From: JAVBQJ01 sp045532655
GTDB lineage: Bacteria > Verrucomicrobiota > Lentisphaeria > Victivallales > Victivallaceae
Assembly (NCBI GenBank): GCA_045532655.1
Contig: JAZSGI010000222.1
Span: 1 to 29,969, forward strand
DNA length: 29,969 bases
Direction of reading: 5' to 3'
Made by a program: the position numbers and the translations under genes. Below are positions 16,529-26,300 of this stretch, piece after piece (position 1 is the stretch's first letter; each line of letters starts with the position of its first letter). Below the pieces are notes generated by a model. It was not told the DNA's origin, did not search any database, and was given only the letters and a program-made list of their open reading frames with translations.

Positions 16529-16557
16529 ATTATACGTTATTTTCCCGCAAAAGTCAA
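16529..16557 (-). promoter_or_regulatory. Strong promoter of the pseudopilin remnant
   Basis: On the minus strand TTGACT (16557-16552) and TATAAT (16534-16529) stand 17 bases apart, close to the sigma70 consensus. It would still drive transcription through the remnant towards the intact pseudopilin gene. Confidence 0.6.
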
Positions 16558-16590
16558 TACTTAAAACGAAAAAACATATATTTTAGACAT

Positions 16591-16618
16591 ATTATATATA
16601 TACTTTATGCATACTTTT
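16591..16618. repeat. Tandem AT-rich element (copy 2)
   Basis: This is a near copy of 16295-16321, differing mainly by GC for AT in one unit, and it lies 33 bases upstream of the remnant's -35. The shared arrangement shows that the whole upstream region was duplicated with the pseudopilin gene or is a family-wide control element. Confidence 0.45.
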
Positions 16619-16679
16619 ACCCTTTCCCGAAATTTATAACACAGCTTCCCGTTACCAGTACAACACATCCATTTTTACA

Positions 16680-17072
16680 ATGTGTCAACAACCTGAAGCA
16701 GATAGCGACGGGTACCGCCCTTTACGGTGCTGATGATGAACATGCCATCATCCGGCTTTATACAGCAGATAATCAAAAACCGGTCCCCGGCCCCGACCGC
16801 AGCAATGGCTACGGAACAGGTGTAATCTTCAATCAGAGCTGCATTGCCGGAGCCACAATGTTCTGCCCGACAGATATCAACGGCACACAGTCCCCAGCCA
16901 GCAGCAGCAAATACACCACCAATGTCCCTGGGGCGTTGCAGGCAGCTATACACCACCCGGAGCCGGAGGCAACCCGAAAGGCCCCAAGTAGTCAACGACG
17001 GTATCGACGGCAGAGAACTTGATTATGATTACAGCAGCACCATTCCTGCACCGGATGGCATAACCTATATTC
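16680..17072 (+). pseudogene. Frameshifted C-terminal remnant of a pseudopilin gene
   Basis: The plus strand encodes CVNNLKQIATGTALYGADDE, the conserved segment that follows the N-terminal helix in pseudopilin-like proteins, then GYGTGVIFNQS and FCPTDINGT. Continuing similarity jumps frame to CPWGVAGSYTPPGAGGNPKG and again to VNDGIDGRELDYDYSS, implying at least two frameshifts. No prepilin leader or start is present in front. An intact terminator at 17097-17134 marks the end of the old transcription unit. It points away from the N-terminal remnant at 16372-16458. The intervening 16459-16679 holds only the promoter and AT-rich element. Confidence 0.6.
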
Positions 17073-17096
17073 TTCTGCGTAAACAAAAAATCTCAC

Positions 17097-17134
17097 AACA
17101 AGTCCCTGACGCAGTCTCAGGGACTTGTTTTTTT
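17097..17134 (+). terminator. Intrinsic terminator of the pseudopilin remnant
   Basis: A perfect 13-bp stem AACAAGTCCCTGA (17097-17109)/TCAGGGACTTGTT (17117-17129) with a 7-base loop runs into seven T residues (17128-17134). Confidence 0.9.
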
Positions 17135-17212
17135 ACAGCAAACGATTTGTCCGGCTTTCATTCAGAGATTATTTTAAACGTTCCCCAACAATTAAAAAGG
17201 AGTCCGTTTTGT

Positions 17213-18895
17213 ATGAAAGCACTTATTTATGCCCGTCAGAGCAGCGGCAACGACGATGTTTCGGAATCAGTAGAAGCCCAGATCCAAAACTGCCTTAAAC
17301 TGGCAGAAAAAGAGAGTATTGAAATTACCGGAATATTCCGTGATCTCAACTCTTCCGGCGAAACTTATCCTGAGGGTGCCGAAAATATTGCAGCAATAGA
17401 TCCGGCTTATCAGGAGTGGCTGCTAAGCCAGAGTGTCAAAAAAAATTTCCGTTGCGGACTTGGTGCCCTGCTCGCCCGTCTCGACAGTGTGAATATTGTT
17501 ATTGTCAACGAATTAACAAGGCTTTACCGTCCCATAAACAGCAGTTTCCTTGAAGGACACATCAATTATCTTCTGAAAAAACACAATGTCAAACTTATGC
17601 AGGTACAGGGAGGCAGTATCGACCTTGGGAAATTCGATCAACAGCTCATAACATCCATAAAAAATCAGATATTGTATGATGATTTGCAAAAGAAGCGGAA
17701 CAACAGTATAAATGCATTCCGGATCAAGCGGGACAGCGGGAAAATCTGTTGCGGCACAAAGGCTTTCGGCCTGCAGTATCTTGGCAATGACCGTATCGGG
17801 ATACGGCAGGAACGGGTCCAGATCATAAAATTTATTTTTGACAGTATTTGCGAACACAAATCCTATTCTTCCATAATAAGGGAATGTAATTTGCGCTTCA
17901 AGGATCATGCTTTTTTTTATGCCAGTACGATTTTCAATATCGCCCGTCAGCCCCTCTATGCAGGATTGCAGTACAATACCGCAGGCGAATTGATAAAAAA
18001 TATACAGATGCAAGGACAGGAAATAATCTCTGTCCGGCAATGGGCAGAGGTTCAGCGTATCATAACCAGCAAGCGGCGGCAGTACCACAATAAAGCAAAA
18101 AAACATTGGCTGCCGCTTTCCGGCAGATTGTTCTGCGGGTATTGCGGCAGACACATGATCTGCACCATCGACAAGGGCAGGATCTATTATATCTGCAACC
18201 GGGGGAACCTTGACTCAGCAAGCGGATGCTGCCGCAACAGCCGTATCCGGTTTGAAAGCGGGGCATACGGCAAACCGGCTCTGCAGGATGTTTTGCCGCC
18301 GCTCTTTGTCACCGCATTGCTGGAAAGAGAAAAAACCAACTATACCAGACAACAGGAACTGAAACAGCTGGATTTTTACAATACACGTCTGAACACGTTG
18401 AAAACCATGGAGGAAAAACTATGCAATCTTTATCTGGACGGCATATTGAATGATGAACAGTTAAAAGAAATGTTGAATGTTTATACAAAGAAAAAGAAAA
18501 AAATTTCTGAATACATTATGAAATTACAAAACGCAGCCTCCCCTGTCTCCCCGAAGGAACAGCAACGGGAAGTACTGTTGAATATGTTTAAAAAACTGCA
18601 ACGTGGCAAAATCGCCAATTCTGTTTACCAGACCCTGCTTGATGAAAGCTGCCTCAAAATAACCGTTTACCGTGAATATATTTCCATCAGCACTCTGTAC
18701 GGCACGTTCCCCCTGCCCCGCTTGTGGCGCAACAACAGATGCTCGCTGCCGGAGTGGCAACTGTCAAATTCACGGAAATACAGTGCGGCAGCTTCCGGTC
18801 ACGATTCAGTTTTCGGCAAAATCAGAATAACGTACTTTACAGGAAGCGAAAAACTGCTTGCAGATTTCGGCAGAATAATCATTTCCACAAAATAA
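17213..18895 (+). CDS. Large serine recombinase
   Basis: Large serine recombinases cut and rejoin DNA at specific sites through a serine-DNA link. The 560-residue protein has the resolvase-type catalytic domain at about residues 1-160, beginning MKALIYARQSSGND with S10 as likely nucleophile and ELTRLYRP as the conserved arginine region; a recombinase domain at about 190-300 (KICCGTKAFGLQY, IIKFIFD); a zinc ribbon with C308, C311, C328 and C339 or C340; and a lysine-rich coiled coil at about 370-450. The ATG at 17213 is chosen because AAGGAG lies at 17197-17202; the frame is open back to 16844 but that part is pseudopilin remnant. No directionality factor, phage genes or clear attachment sites are seen nearby, so it may be a remnant of an element, or act on nearby DNA. 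Length and domain order are complete. Confidence 0.87.
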   Translation: MKALIYARQSSGNDDVSESVEAQIQNCLKLAEKESIEITGIFRDLNSSGETYPEGAENIAAIDPAYQEWLLSQSVKKNFRCGLGALLARLDSVNIVIVNELTRLYRPINSSFLEGHINYLLKKHNVKLMQVQGGSIDLGKFDQQLITSIKNQILYDDLQKKRNNSINAFRIKRDSGKICCGTKAFGLQYLGNDRIGIRQERVQIIKFIFDSICEHKSYSSIIRECNLRFKDHAFFYASTIFNIARQPLYAGLQYNTAGELIKNIQMQGQEIISVRQWAEVQRIITSKRRQYHNKAKKHWLPLSGRLFCGYCGRHMICTIDKGRIYYICNRGNLDSASGCCRNSRIRFESGAYGKPALQDVLPPLFVTALLEREKTNYTRQQELKQLDFYNTRLNTLKTMEEKLCNLYLDGILNDEQLKEMLNVYTKKKKKISEYIMKLQNAASPVSPKEQQREVLLNMFKKLQRGKIANSVYQTLLDESCLKITVYREYISISTLYGTFPLPRLWRNNRCSLPEWQLSNSRKYSAAASGHDSVFGKIRITYFTGSEKLLADFGRIIISTK

Positions 18896-18937
18896 AATTA
18901 CCGGAAGATTTTATTCCTTAAATTCCCGCTTGTAAAA

Positions 18938-18966
18938 TTGCATCCCGGTGATATAGTAAGCATAAT
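18938..18966 (+). promoter_or_regulatory. Predicted promoter of the GH39-like gene
   Basis: TTGCAT (18938-18943) and CATAAT (18961-18966) are 17 bases apart, about 46 bases before the start codon. Confidence 0.45.
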
Positions 18967-19011
18967 GTATGTGATATTGCTGAACCGGCAAAACATTAAA
19001 GGAGTTTGCAA

Positions 19012-21147
19012 ATGATTTTATATCCGTCATCCTATCCCGTACCATTGCTGAACGGAACCGGTTGGAAAGATACAGGAACATGGATAAATATTCCTTCTGC
19101 AGAAGGATTTACCCGTGAAGGATCAGGAGATCACATGCTGATTTATCAATCAAAGTGTCAATTTGCCCACGATAATAAAAATCTCTACCTCAAAGTAACT
19201 GCTTATGAGCAGAATATGCAGGAAACTGAGATCCTTGACAGGTACACCATGTGGCATCTTGATGATGCTGCAGAACTCTATCTGGAAAAAGATGACGGTA
19301 TACTGCACCAGATACTTTTCAATGCCAAAGGGTGCTATTCGTATTTCAGAAATGCAAGTATGAACAGCAAACTGGCGGCAGAACCGGAAATTCACGGGGA
19401 TTCCGGCAGGGATTTCTGGAGTGCGACACTCAAACTTCCATTGGCGGCACTGGAACTGGATATGGAAAGCTCTTTCCGGGTAAAGGTATTACGCAATGCA
19501 CCACGGGAATTTATCCTTCACGCCACTGAATGGGGCGCAGCCTCAAACGGCAGACCGGGTACAAAACTGGATTTCCGCCCATCCGGATTCACGGCAGAGG
19601 CGTGCCGGGAAACAGAAAATCTGTTGAACAGAGATTTTTACAATTATCTCTTGAACCTCCCCCGTGAATCATCTGTTGCGGCTAAATTTGCAGTACTGCC
19701 TGTAATTGCAAAACAGGGTGCGGAGGATTTGCTGGCACAAAGTAAAATTCCGGCGGATATTGAAGAGGCCCGCAAACTCTTTGATTCTTTCCGGGCATAC
19801 ATTTACCACCATTATAAGAGCCATTACAAGGAAAATCTTGCTGATTTTTCCAAAAAATACGGCAGGATAAAAAGACTTAACGGCACAAACGGCGCGCCGC
19901 CTTTGACCGACAGGACGTTCTGGGATCTTAATGATGCATTCGGAGCATTGCGTTTTTCCACAGTACGTTATCACGATATACCGCTGCAGAATCCCGGTAT
20001 GAAGATTGTGGATACGTCAATGATTTTTAACCGTCCCGATGCCGATGCCGCCGATCCGGGAAACTATTATTTTGAGCAGACCGATGATTATGTCGCCAAC
20101 ACATTGCCCCATAATACGCAGATAATCTACCGTCTCGGTCCGAGTATTGAACACTCTGTAAAAAAATATTTTGTCAAGGCCCCCGCAGATTACAATCACT
20201 TTGCCGAAATCTGTGCCGGTATCGTACGGCATTACAACGCAGGTTGGGCAAATGGTTTTGAGTACGGTATACAATACTGGGAAATCTGGAACGAACCGGA
20301 TCTCGGCCCGGCAATGTGGGACAAAACACTTGATGATTATGCCATGATGTACATTACTGTTGCCAGGCGGCTCAAAGCAGAATTCCCGGATATAAAAATC
20401 GGCGGCCCGGCAACAACAACGATAAATGCCACGATCATGAAAAATTTCCTGACAAAATGCAAAGCGGCAGATGCCCCGGTGGACTTTATAAGCTGGCACC
20501 GGTACACAAAACGTCCGGAGGATTTGGCAGATCAGGCGAAATTGGCTTATCTGCTTGCGGCTGACTGCGGTTATCCGGAGGCGGAATTACATCTCAATGA
20601 ATGGCATTACATGCCGGAGGATTTCAATACCCTGCGTCTTGACTCAAAAGCCCGTGAACGGCTGCTTACTTCGCCGGAAGGGATGCATGGAATTGATTCT
20701 GCGGCATTCAATGTGGCAGCACTCACGCTGTGGCAGGATACTCCGCTTGCAATGTCAAATTTTTATAATTCAACTGGCAGCTGGGGTCTTTTTGACAGAT
20801 TTTACAATCCTATGCGGGTTTATGATTCTTTTCTGGCATTTGCCCCATTTGCTGACCATTTGCAGAGGGTGTGGACACAAAACTGCAGCAGCGGCTGCAC
20901 AATCCTTGCCGGAACTGATGAGTCAGGTACAAACGGTATGATACTCATTTCGGCGTTCCGTATGGAAAGCAACTCAATCTCCCTGCAAATAAAAGGGATT
21001 TCGCCGGATACAGAACTGCTGGTCGAGGCCGCTGAAGCAGATCACGGTCTTGCTGAACATCCATATAATTTTGCAGACGGGACACTGACTCTCGGCAAAA
21101 GTTCAAAATCGGCAATATTCAGGATAATGTTGAAAAATATTAAATGA
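19012..21147 (+). CDS. GH39-like glycoside hydrolase with N-terminal CBM9-like domain
   Basis: The protein has 711 residues from the ATG at 19012, which has AAAGGAG at 18998-19004; a TTG two codons earlier overlaps that site. Residues 1 to about 195 resemble CBM9-type sugar-binding domains (CQFAHDNKNLYLKVTAYEQ, DDAAELYLEK, DFWSATLKLPLAAL). A TIM barrel from about 290 to 620 has the clan GH-A pair: WEIWNEPD with acid/base E428 and LHLNEWHYMP with nucleophile E530, an arrangement most like GH39 (beta-xylosidase, alpha-iduronidase). A short beta domain closes the protein. There is no signal peptide, so it would act in the cytoplasm on imported oligosaccharides. It is monocistronic. Alternatives are other GH-A families such as GH79-like; the catalytic pair is secure, the substrate is not. 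Confidence 0.82.
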   Translation: MILYPSSYPVPLLNGTGWKDTGTWINIPSAEGFTREGSGDHMLIYQSKCQFAHDNKNLYLKVTAYEQNMQETEILDRYTMWHLDDAAELYLEKDDGILHQILFNAKGCYSYFRNASMNSKLAAEPEIHGDSGRDFWSATLKLPLAALELDMESSFRVKVLRNAPREFILHATEWGAASNGRPGTKLDFRPSGFTAEACRETENLLNRDFYNYLLNLPRESSVAAKFAVLPVIAKQGAEDLLAQSKIPADIEEARKLFDSFRAYIYHHYKSHYKENLADFSKKYGRIKRLNGTNGAPPLTDRTFWDLNDAFGALRFSTVRYHDIPLQNPGMKIVDTSMIFNRPDADAADPGNYYFEQTDDYVANTLPHNTQIIYRLGPSIEHSVKKYFVKAPADYNHFAEICAGIVRHYNAGWANGFEYGIQYWEIWNEPDLGPAMWDKTLDDYAMMYITVARRLKAEFPDIKIGGPATTTINATIMKNFLTKCKAADAPVDFISWHRYTKRPEDLADQAKLAYLLAADCGYPEAELHLNEWHYMPEDFNTLRLDSKARERLLTSPEGMHGIDSAAFNVAALTLWQDTPLAMSNFYNSTGSWGLFDRFYNPMRVYDSFLAFAPFADHLQRVWTQNCSSGCTILAGTDESGTNGMILISAFRMESNSISLQIKGISPDTELLVEAAEADHGLAEHPYNFADGTLTLGKSSKSAIFRIMLKNIK

Positions 21148-21167
21148 TTTTCGCTTACTTGCAGGGT

Positions 21168-21197
21168 CGTTGCCAAACCTTCAAACATTTGGCAACG
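21168..21197. other. Hairpin between convergent genes
   Basis: CGTTGCCAAA (21168-21177) and TTTGGCAACG (21188-21197) form a perfect 10-bp stem with a 10-base loop. It sits between the stops of the GH39-like gene and the converging acetyltransferase gene, but neither strand has a T-tract, so it is a candidate terminator or 3'-end stabiliser only. Confidence 0.45.
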
Positions 21198-21218
21198 CTC
21201 CATTGTATATTACCCCAT

Positions 21219-21743
21219 TCATTCTGCCAGGTCAATATACATTACATAATCATCCATTACAAACCCGTTCCCGATATCATTGCAGACGGCTTCCAACACA
21301 GCAAAGCCATTGCGTTTATAAGCCTTTATAGCCTTTTCGTTATTTTTATTGACATTGAGCAGCAGCCGGGAACAGCACTGACTGCGGCAGAGAGCAATAA
21401 CATGTTTCAACATCAATGTCCCGATCCCGGCACCGTGGAACTTGCTCCGCAGATAGAGTTTATGAAGCTTTACCGTACCGGCTCCGCCGTATGGTGACCA
21501 CGAAATATATCCGGCATCTTCATTGTTTATCTGCAAAAGTATAAAATGATATCCCCCGGCAAGTTCATCTGCCATTACCTCCGGTGCATACATCATTTTC
21601 ATCATATAAACTATCTGTTCCTGCGAGAGGATGGCAGAGAAAGTTTCCGGCCATATTTCATCTGCTATTTTCCGCACAGCCGTCAGTGATTCAGGGGTAG
21701 TCAGCTCAACAAAGCGCACTCCTGCAAAATCAGTTGTATTCAT
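21219..21743 (-). CDS. GNAT family N-acetyltransferase
   Basis: GNAT enzymes move an acetyl group from acetyl-CoA to an amine. The 174-residue protein shows the fold's landmarks: an N-terminal helix region (TAVRKIADEIWPETF), the central strands GYHFILLQINNEDAGYISW, the acetyl-CoA loop LYLRSKFHGAGIGTLMLKHV (the R-x-x-G-x-G type motif A) and the C-terminal strand region NEKAIKAYKRNGFAVLEAV. The ATG at 21743 is preferred since AAAGG lies 9 bases upstream; a GTG three codons earlier overlaps that site. It is a single gene on the minus strand with its own promoter. The acceptor substrate cannot be predicted. Confidence 0.87.
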   Translation of the reverse strand: MNTTDFAGVRFVELTTPESLTAVRKIADEIWPETFSAILSQEQIVYMMKMMYAPEVMADELAGGYHFILLQINNEDAGYISWSPYGGAGTVKLHKLYLRSKFHGAGIGTLMLKHVIALCRSQCCSRLLLNVNKNNEKAIKAYKRNGFAVLEAVCNDIGNGFVMDDYVMYIDLAE

Positions 21744-21772
21744 AACCGACACCTTTTATAATTCAGTTTGTT

Positions 21773-21801
21773 AATATACACCATTAAAACCATTTTGCCA
21801 A
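21773..21801 (-). promoter_or_regulatory. Promoter of the acetyltransferase gene
   Basis: On the minus strand TTGGCA (21801-21796) and TATATT (21778-21773) are 17 bases apart. A 7-bp hairpin, TTTTGCC (21793-21799)/GGCAAAA (21814-21820), overlaps the -35. Confidence 0.5.
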
Positions 21802-21841
21802 GCGATCCGCCACGGCAAAATCACTGTTTTTCAAAAGTGGC

Positions 21842-21885
21842 TAATATTCCATTTACGGTATTATTTTTTATACAATGGAATATTA
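21842..21885. repeat. 12-bp inverted repeat in the region before the efflux genes
   Basis: TAATATTCCATT (21842-21853) and AATGGAATATTA (21874-21885) are exact inverted repeats with a 20-base spacer that itself holds GTAT/ATAC. The 460-bp region from 21744 to 22207 has no credible gene; it also holds two promoters. Role unknown: possible regulator site or remnant of a small mobile element. Confidence 0.45.
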
Positions 21886-22058
21886 TCATAACAAGATAAA
21901 GTCACCGGGAAATTTGTTTTTTTCACCTCAAAACACTTTGAAAAATTCCGCTTTTGCTGTATATTAATGCCATGTTTGCATCGGCAACTTTCTCCATGTC
22001 CGCCAGGAATTGACAAGGCGGTATCCCTCAACTCAGGCTCGCGCCGCATTTATCTTTT

Positions 22059-22087
22059 TTGACTCTTTCACAAAACATCAACATGAT
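22059..22087 (+). promoter_or_regulatory. Possible promoter of the efflux operon
   Basis: TTGACT (22059-22064) and CATGAT (22082-22087) are 17 bases apart, giving a leader of about 115 bases before the adaptor gene. Confidence 0.35.
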
Positions 22088-22207
22088 ACTGTCATCATGC
22101 CTGTAACTGCTTTGCGTGAGCTGTAACCGGAAGGATTCTTCAATCTTTTTCTGTGCCGCAGCAAGGCGGGTTCAAGTCCGGATGCAGTATCAAAACAGGA
22201 GACACCC

Positions 22208-23311
22208 ATGAAGCACTCTTTTTCCGTACCCGTTTTATCACTTTGCACCCTTGCGGCAATTCAGCTTTGCGCCGCAGATGCTCCCGGCACAAAACCGCCG
22301 AAAGTCATGGCAGCCACCCCGGTGACCGTTTATGAAAACGCCCCCCGCCGTTATGCAGGAGAAGTTGAAGCCATTGAACATGTACAGATTATAGCCCGAA
22401 TCACCGGCAATATCGAGAAAATACACTTTACAGAAGGGGAAATCGTTCAGGCAGGCGATCTGCTTTACGAAATCGAAGATACTACTTATCAGGCTGTTGT
22501 CGATCAGTTGAAGGCCGAAAAAGAGGTACTTGATGCCGCCCTGCGTTATGCTGAAGTCGAATTTGACCGCAGCGAAAAACTCCTCGCCACCAACGCCGTT
22601 TCAGTCTCAAATCACGACCGGGCCCTTTTGGAGATCCAATCGGCACAGGCACGTATCAAACAGATCGAAGCAAGCCTTACAGATGCCGAAAACAACCTCT
22701 CCTATACCCGTATCCACGCACCCATAACCGGCCGCATCGGGAAAAGTGCTTTTTCAGCAGGAAACCTTGTTTCTGCAGCCTCCGGCCCGCTTACTGACAT
22801 TGAATCAGCCGCTCCGGTCTATGTACGGTTCAATATCAGCGAAAACATCTTCAGACGTGACTTCGGCGGGTTGAAAGGCATAAAAGATACAGCCAAAGTT
22901 ACCCTGACCCTTGCAGACGGTTCGGTATATCCCGAAACTGCAGCAGTCACTCTGGTCAACAACAAAATCAACAAAACTACCAACACTGTCACTTTGTGGG
23001 CTACTTTTGCCAATACCGATCATGAACTGCTCCCCGGATCATTTGTCAATGTCCATGTTGCTGCAGCTTCCGCAAAAGGGTTCCCTGCCATTTCCCCCTC
23101 GGCACTGCAAAGTTCTGAAAAAGGATATTTTGTATATATCCTCGGCCCTGACAATATCCCCGAAGTCCGTCCGGTCACTGCCGGCGATACTGTCAACGGC
23201 ATGCTTGTCATAACTTCCGGGCTGGACGGCAGCGAAACAGTTATTACCGGAGGAACAAACAAGATCATCCCCGGAACTCCGGTGGAACCTGTTTCCGGAA
23301 CGGCAGAATAA
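22208..23311 (+). CDS. RND efflux periplasmic adaptor (membrane fusion protein)
   Basis: The adaptor links an inner-membrane RND pump to an outer-membrane channel. The 367-residue protein has a signal peptide (SVPVLSLCTLAAIQLCAADA, without a lipobox, so it is probably periplasmic and not lipid-anchored), the first half of the lipoyl domain (AIEHVQIIARITGNIEKIHF, EGEIVQAGDLLYEI), an alpha-hairpin at about residues 95-155 (LKAEKEVLDAALRYAEVEFD), the second lipoyl half (NLSYTRIHAPITGRIGKSAF), a beta-barrel (VYVRFNISENIF) and the membrane-proximal domain (VRPVTAGDTVNGMLVITSGL). This is the AcrA/MexA order. GGAG precedes the ATG. The pump gene begins 12 bases after its stop. No local regulator is adjacent, so control is not apparent. 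Confidence 0.92.
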   Translation: MKHSFSVPVLSLCTLAAIQLCAADAPGTKPPKVMAATPVTVYENAPRRYAGEVEAIEHVQIIARITGNIEKIHFTEGEIVQAGDLLYEIEDTTYQAVVDQLKAEKEVLDAALRYAEVEFDRSEKLLATNAVSVSNHDRALLEIQSAQARIKQIEASLTDAENNLSYTRIHAPITGRIGKSAFSAGNLVSAASGPLTDIESAAPVYVRFNISENIFRRDFGGLKGIKDTAKVTLTLADGSVYPETAAVTLVNNKINKTTNTVTLWATFANTDHELLPGSFVNVHVAAASAKGFPAISPSALQSSEKGYFVYILGPDNIPEVRPVTAGDTVNGMLVITSGLDGSETVITGGTNKIIPGTPVEPVSGTAE

Positions 23312-23323
23312 AAAAGGATATTG

Positions 23324-26300
23324 ATGATGATTGCAGAATTCTTTACAAGACGCCCCAAATTTGCCTTTGTACTTGCTATCGTTACCTCTATAGCAGGTTT
23401 GATCTGCCTTTTCCGCCTGCCGATTGCTGAGTATCCGGAAATAGCACCGCCTACAGTCAAAGTCACTGCCATGTACCCTGGCGCAACATCTGCAGTGATC
23501 TCCGAAACCGTCGCCGCTGTGATCGAGGAAAAGGTGAACGGTATTGAGGATATGATGTACTATAAAAGCGAAAGTGATAACAATGGTAATTATACCCTCA
23601 CCCTCACCTTTGAACCCGGTACAGATTCGGATATCGCCCAGGTCAACGTGCAGAATGCCGTGCAGTTGGCAGAGTCCTCCCTGCCGGATATGGTGCGGCA
23701 GATAGGAATAACAACAAAAAAACAATCCACGGATATGGTGGGTGTTTACGTTTTCCGCACAGACGGTTCGACAATGTCCATGCTGGAAATGGCAAATTAT
23801 GTGCGTATGAACATCAAAGATCCCCTCGCACGTCTGCCGGGAATGGGCTTCGTGGAACTCCTCGGCGAACGGAACTACAGTATGCGTATATGGCTGGATA
23901 CGCTGAAAATGTCAGCTCTCAATCTGACACCGGAACTTATCATCGGCAAAATATCCTCCCAGAATACCCCTGTCGCCGCAGGTACTCTCGGCGGTGAAGG
24001 CGCCAACGAATTCGTTCAATTCAAACTCGATGCCACCGGCAGACTCCGTACCGTGGAAGATTTTGCCGATATAATTCTGCTCACAACCCCTGATCACCAG
24101 CAAATACGCCTCGGAGATATCGCCCGTATTGAAATTGCCGCAGAACGTTATACAGACAACGGGTTCTTCAATGGCGAAGAGTGTATTGCCGTTGCCCTTT
24201 ACCGGCAGGACGGCGCAAATGCGGTGGAACTGATAAACTCAGCAAACGAAACCCTTGCCGGAATGGCGAAACGGTTCCCTGCCGGTGTCGAAATGACAAT
24301 GGCGTATGATCCGACAAATTACATTGTTACCAATATCAAAGAAATTGCAGTAACACTGGTGCTGAGCCTGCTGCTTGTTGTCGCCATTACTTATATCTTT
24401 CTCCAAAGCTGGCGGGCCACCATTGTTCCGGCAATTGCGATCCCGGTATCACTGCTTGGTACATTTTTCTGTATGATGTGTCTGGGATACTCCATCAACG
24501 TACTGACTATGTTCGGACTGATCCTCGTTATCGGTTCACTGGTGGACAATGCCATTGTTGTTGTGGAAAATACGATACGCATTATAGAAGACGAAAGACT
24601 GCCGCCCCTTGAAGCTGCGGTAAAAAGCATGAAACAGATCACCGCTCCTGTGATCGCAGCAACTCTTGTTTCCGCTGCTATTTATGCGCCCATAGCCTTT
24701 TACGGCGGTATCGTCGGCACTATTTACATGCAGTTTGCCGTCACCATGTGTATAAGCCTGATCATATCGGCATTCAACGCACTCACCCTCAGCCCTGCCC
24801 TCTGTGCATTGGTTCTGAAAAAATCGGATGGAGACAGAAAAAAGAAATTCATACTTTTCCGCTGGTTTGATTCGTGCCTCAACTTCACTAAAGGCGGGTA
24901 CATATCTTTCGGAAGATTCATGCTCCGCAGGTTTTATCTGACAATACTCCTTACTGCAGGCGTTCTTGCGGCAAATTATTTTATTGCCAAAAATCTTAAA
25001 GGCGGTTTTCTGCCTGACGAAGACAAGGGCGTCCTTATGTGCGAACTGGAACTGCCTCCCGGGGCCTCCCTTGCCAGAACCGAAGAGGCAATGCTGCAGT
25101 TCAGCAAAATCGCAGAAAATGTGGAAGGTGTGGAAAGTGTACTTGCCGTGACCGGATTTTCCATCATGAGCGGCGCAAGCGAAAACCTCGGCTTCTGTAT
25201 TATCGATCTGGATGACTGGTCAAAACGTACAACTCCTGAATTACAGATCGGTGTTTTGCAGCAGAAACTCATGGCTGCCGGAGCAGAATTGCCGCAAGGT
25301 ATCATACGTGTATTCCAGCCTCCTGCCATAATGGGTCTGGGGGTAACAGGGGGCGTTACATTTTCCCTGCGCACCACAGGGGATGAAACACCTCTGGAAT
25401 TTGAAGCCCTCACAGGGAAATTGCTGGGTATGCTCAACAACAAAGAACCCTTCCCGGAAGTTGCCTTTGCTTTTACCGGTTATAACGCCCGTACACCACA
25501 GTTGTTTCTGGATATCGACCGGCAGAAGGCCGAGGCCCTCGGCGTGGAAACAAGCAGTGTATTCACAGCTCTTTCCAGCACCCTGTCCCGGCTGTACATA
25601 AACGACTTCAATATGTATGGATATACCTTCAAGGTACAGTTGCAGCTGGATGGGGATGACAGGGCAAATATCAATAATATCGAAGAACTTGCCGTCCACA
25701 ACAATACCGGGGAAATGGTTCCGCTCACTGCGTTCGCAACGATACGCAGTACTCTCGGCCCCCGCAAGGTGGAACGTTTTGACCAGAATGTCTCTGCCGC
25801 TGTCACTGTAATGCCAGTTCCGGGAGCATCCACCGCCAAAATCATGGAAAAAATCGAATCCGTTATGGCAAGCGATATGCCTGCCACTTGTCAGGTAAGC
25901 TGGACAGATATGAGTTATCAGGAAAAAAACAACGACGGCAAACTGTTACTGCTTATGACGCTCGCCCTGCTCTTTGCTTATCTGTTCCTTGTGGCACAGT
26001 ATGAAAGCTGGACAGTCCCCCTACCCGTACTCATTTCTGTGGCATTTGCTTCGCTCGGCGGGCTTGCGGCGCTGTATATTTCAGATATGCTGCTGGATAT
26101 TTATGCCCAGCTGGGACTCATCATGCTTATCGGGCTTTGTGCCAAAAGTACCATCCTTATGGTGGAATTTTCCATGCAGGAACGGATGACAGGTAAATCT
26201 ATCGCTCTGTCAGCCTTGAATGGTGCAAATTACCGTTACCGTGCAGTGCTTATGACCGCATGGAGCTTTGTGATAGGAGTTCTGCCGATGCTTTTTGCCA

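Noticed and set aside
16844..17212. Upstream extension of the recombinase reading frame
   Set aside because: It covers the pseudopilin remnant and a terminator; recombinase homology begins at 17213 with a good ribosome binding site.
21861..22049. 62-codon minus-strand frame in the region before the efflux genes
   Set aside because: No recognisable protein features and no ribosome binding site; the frame ends in the inverted repeat region.
22165..22200. GGGTTCAAGTCC resembling a tRNA T-arm
   Set aside because: The flanking stem does not pair properly, and no acceptor, D or anticodon arms can be found around it.
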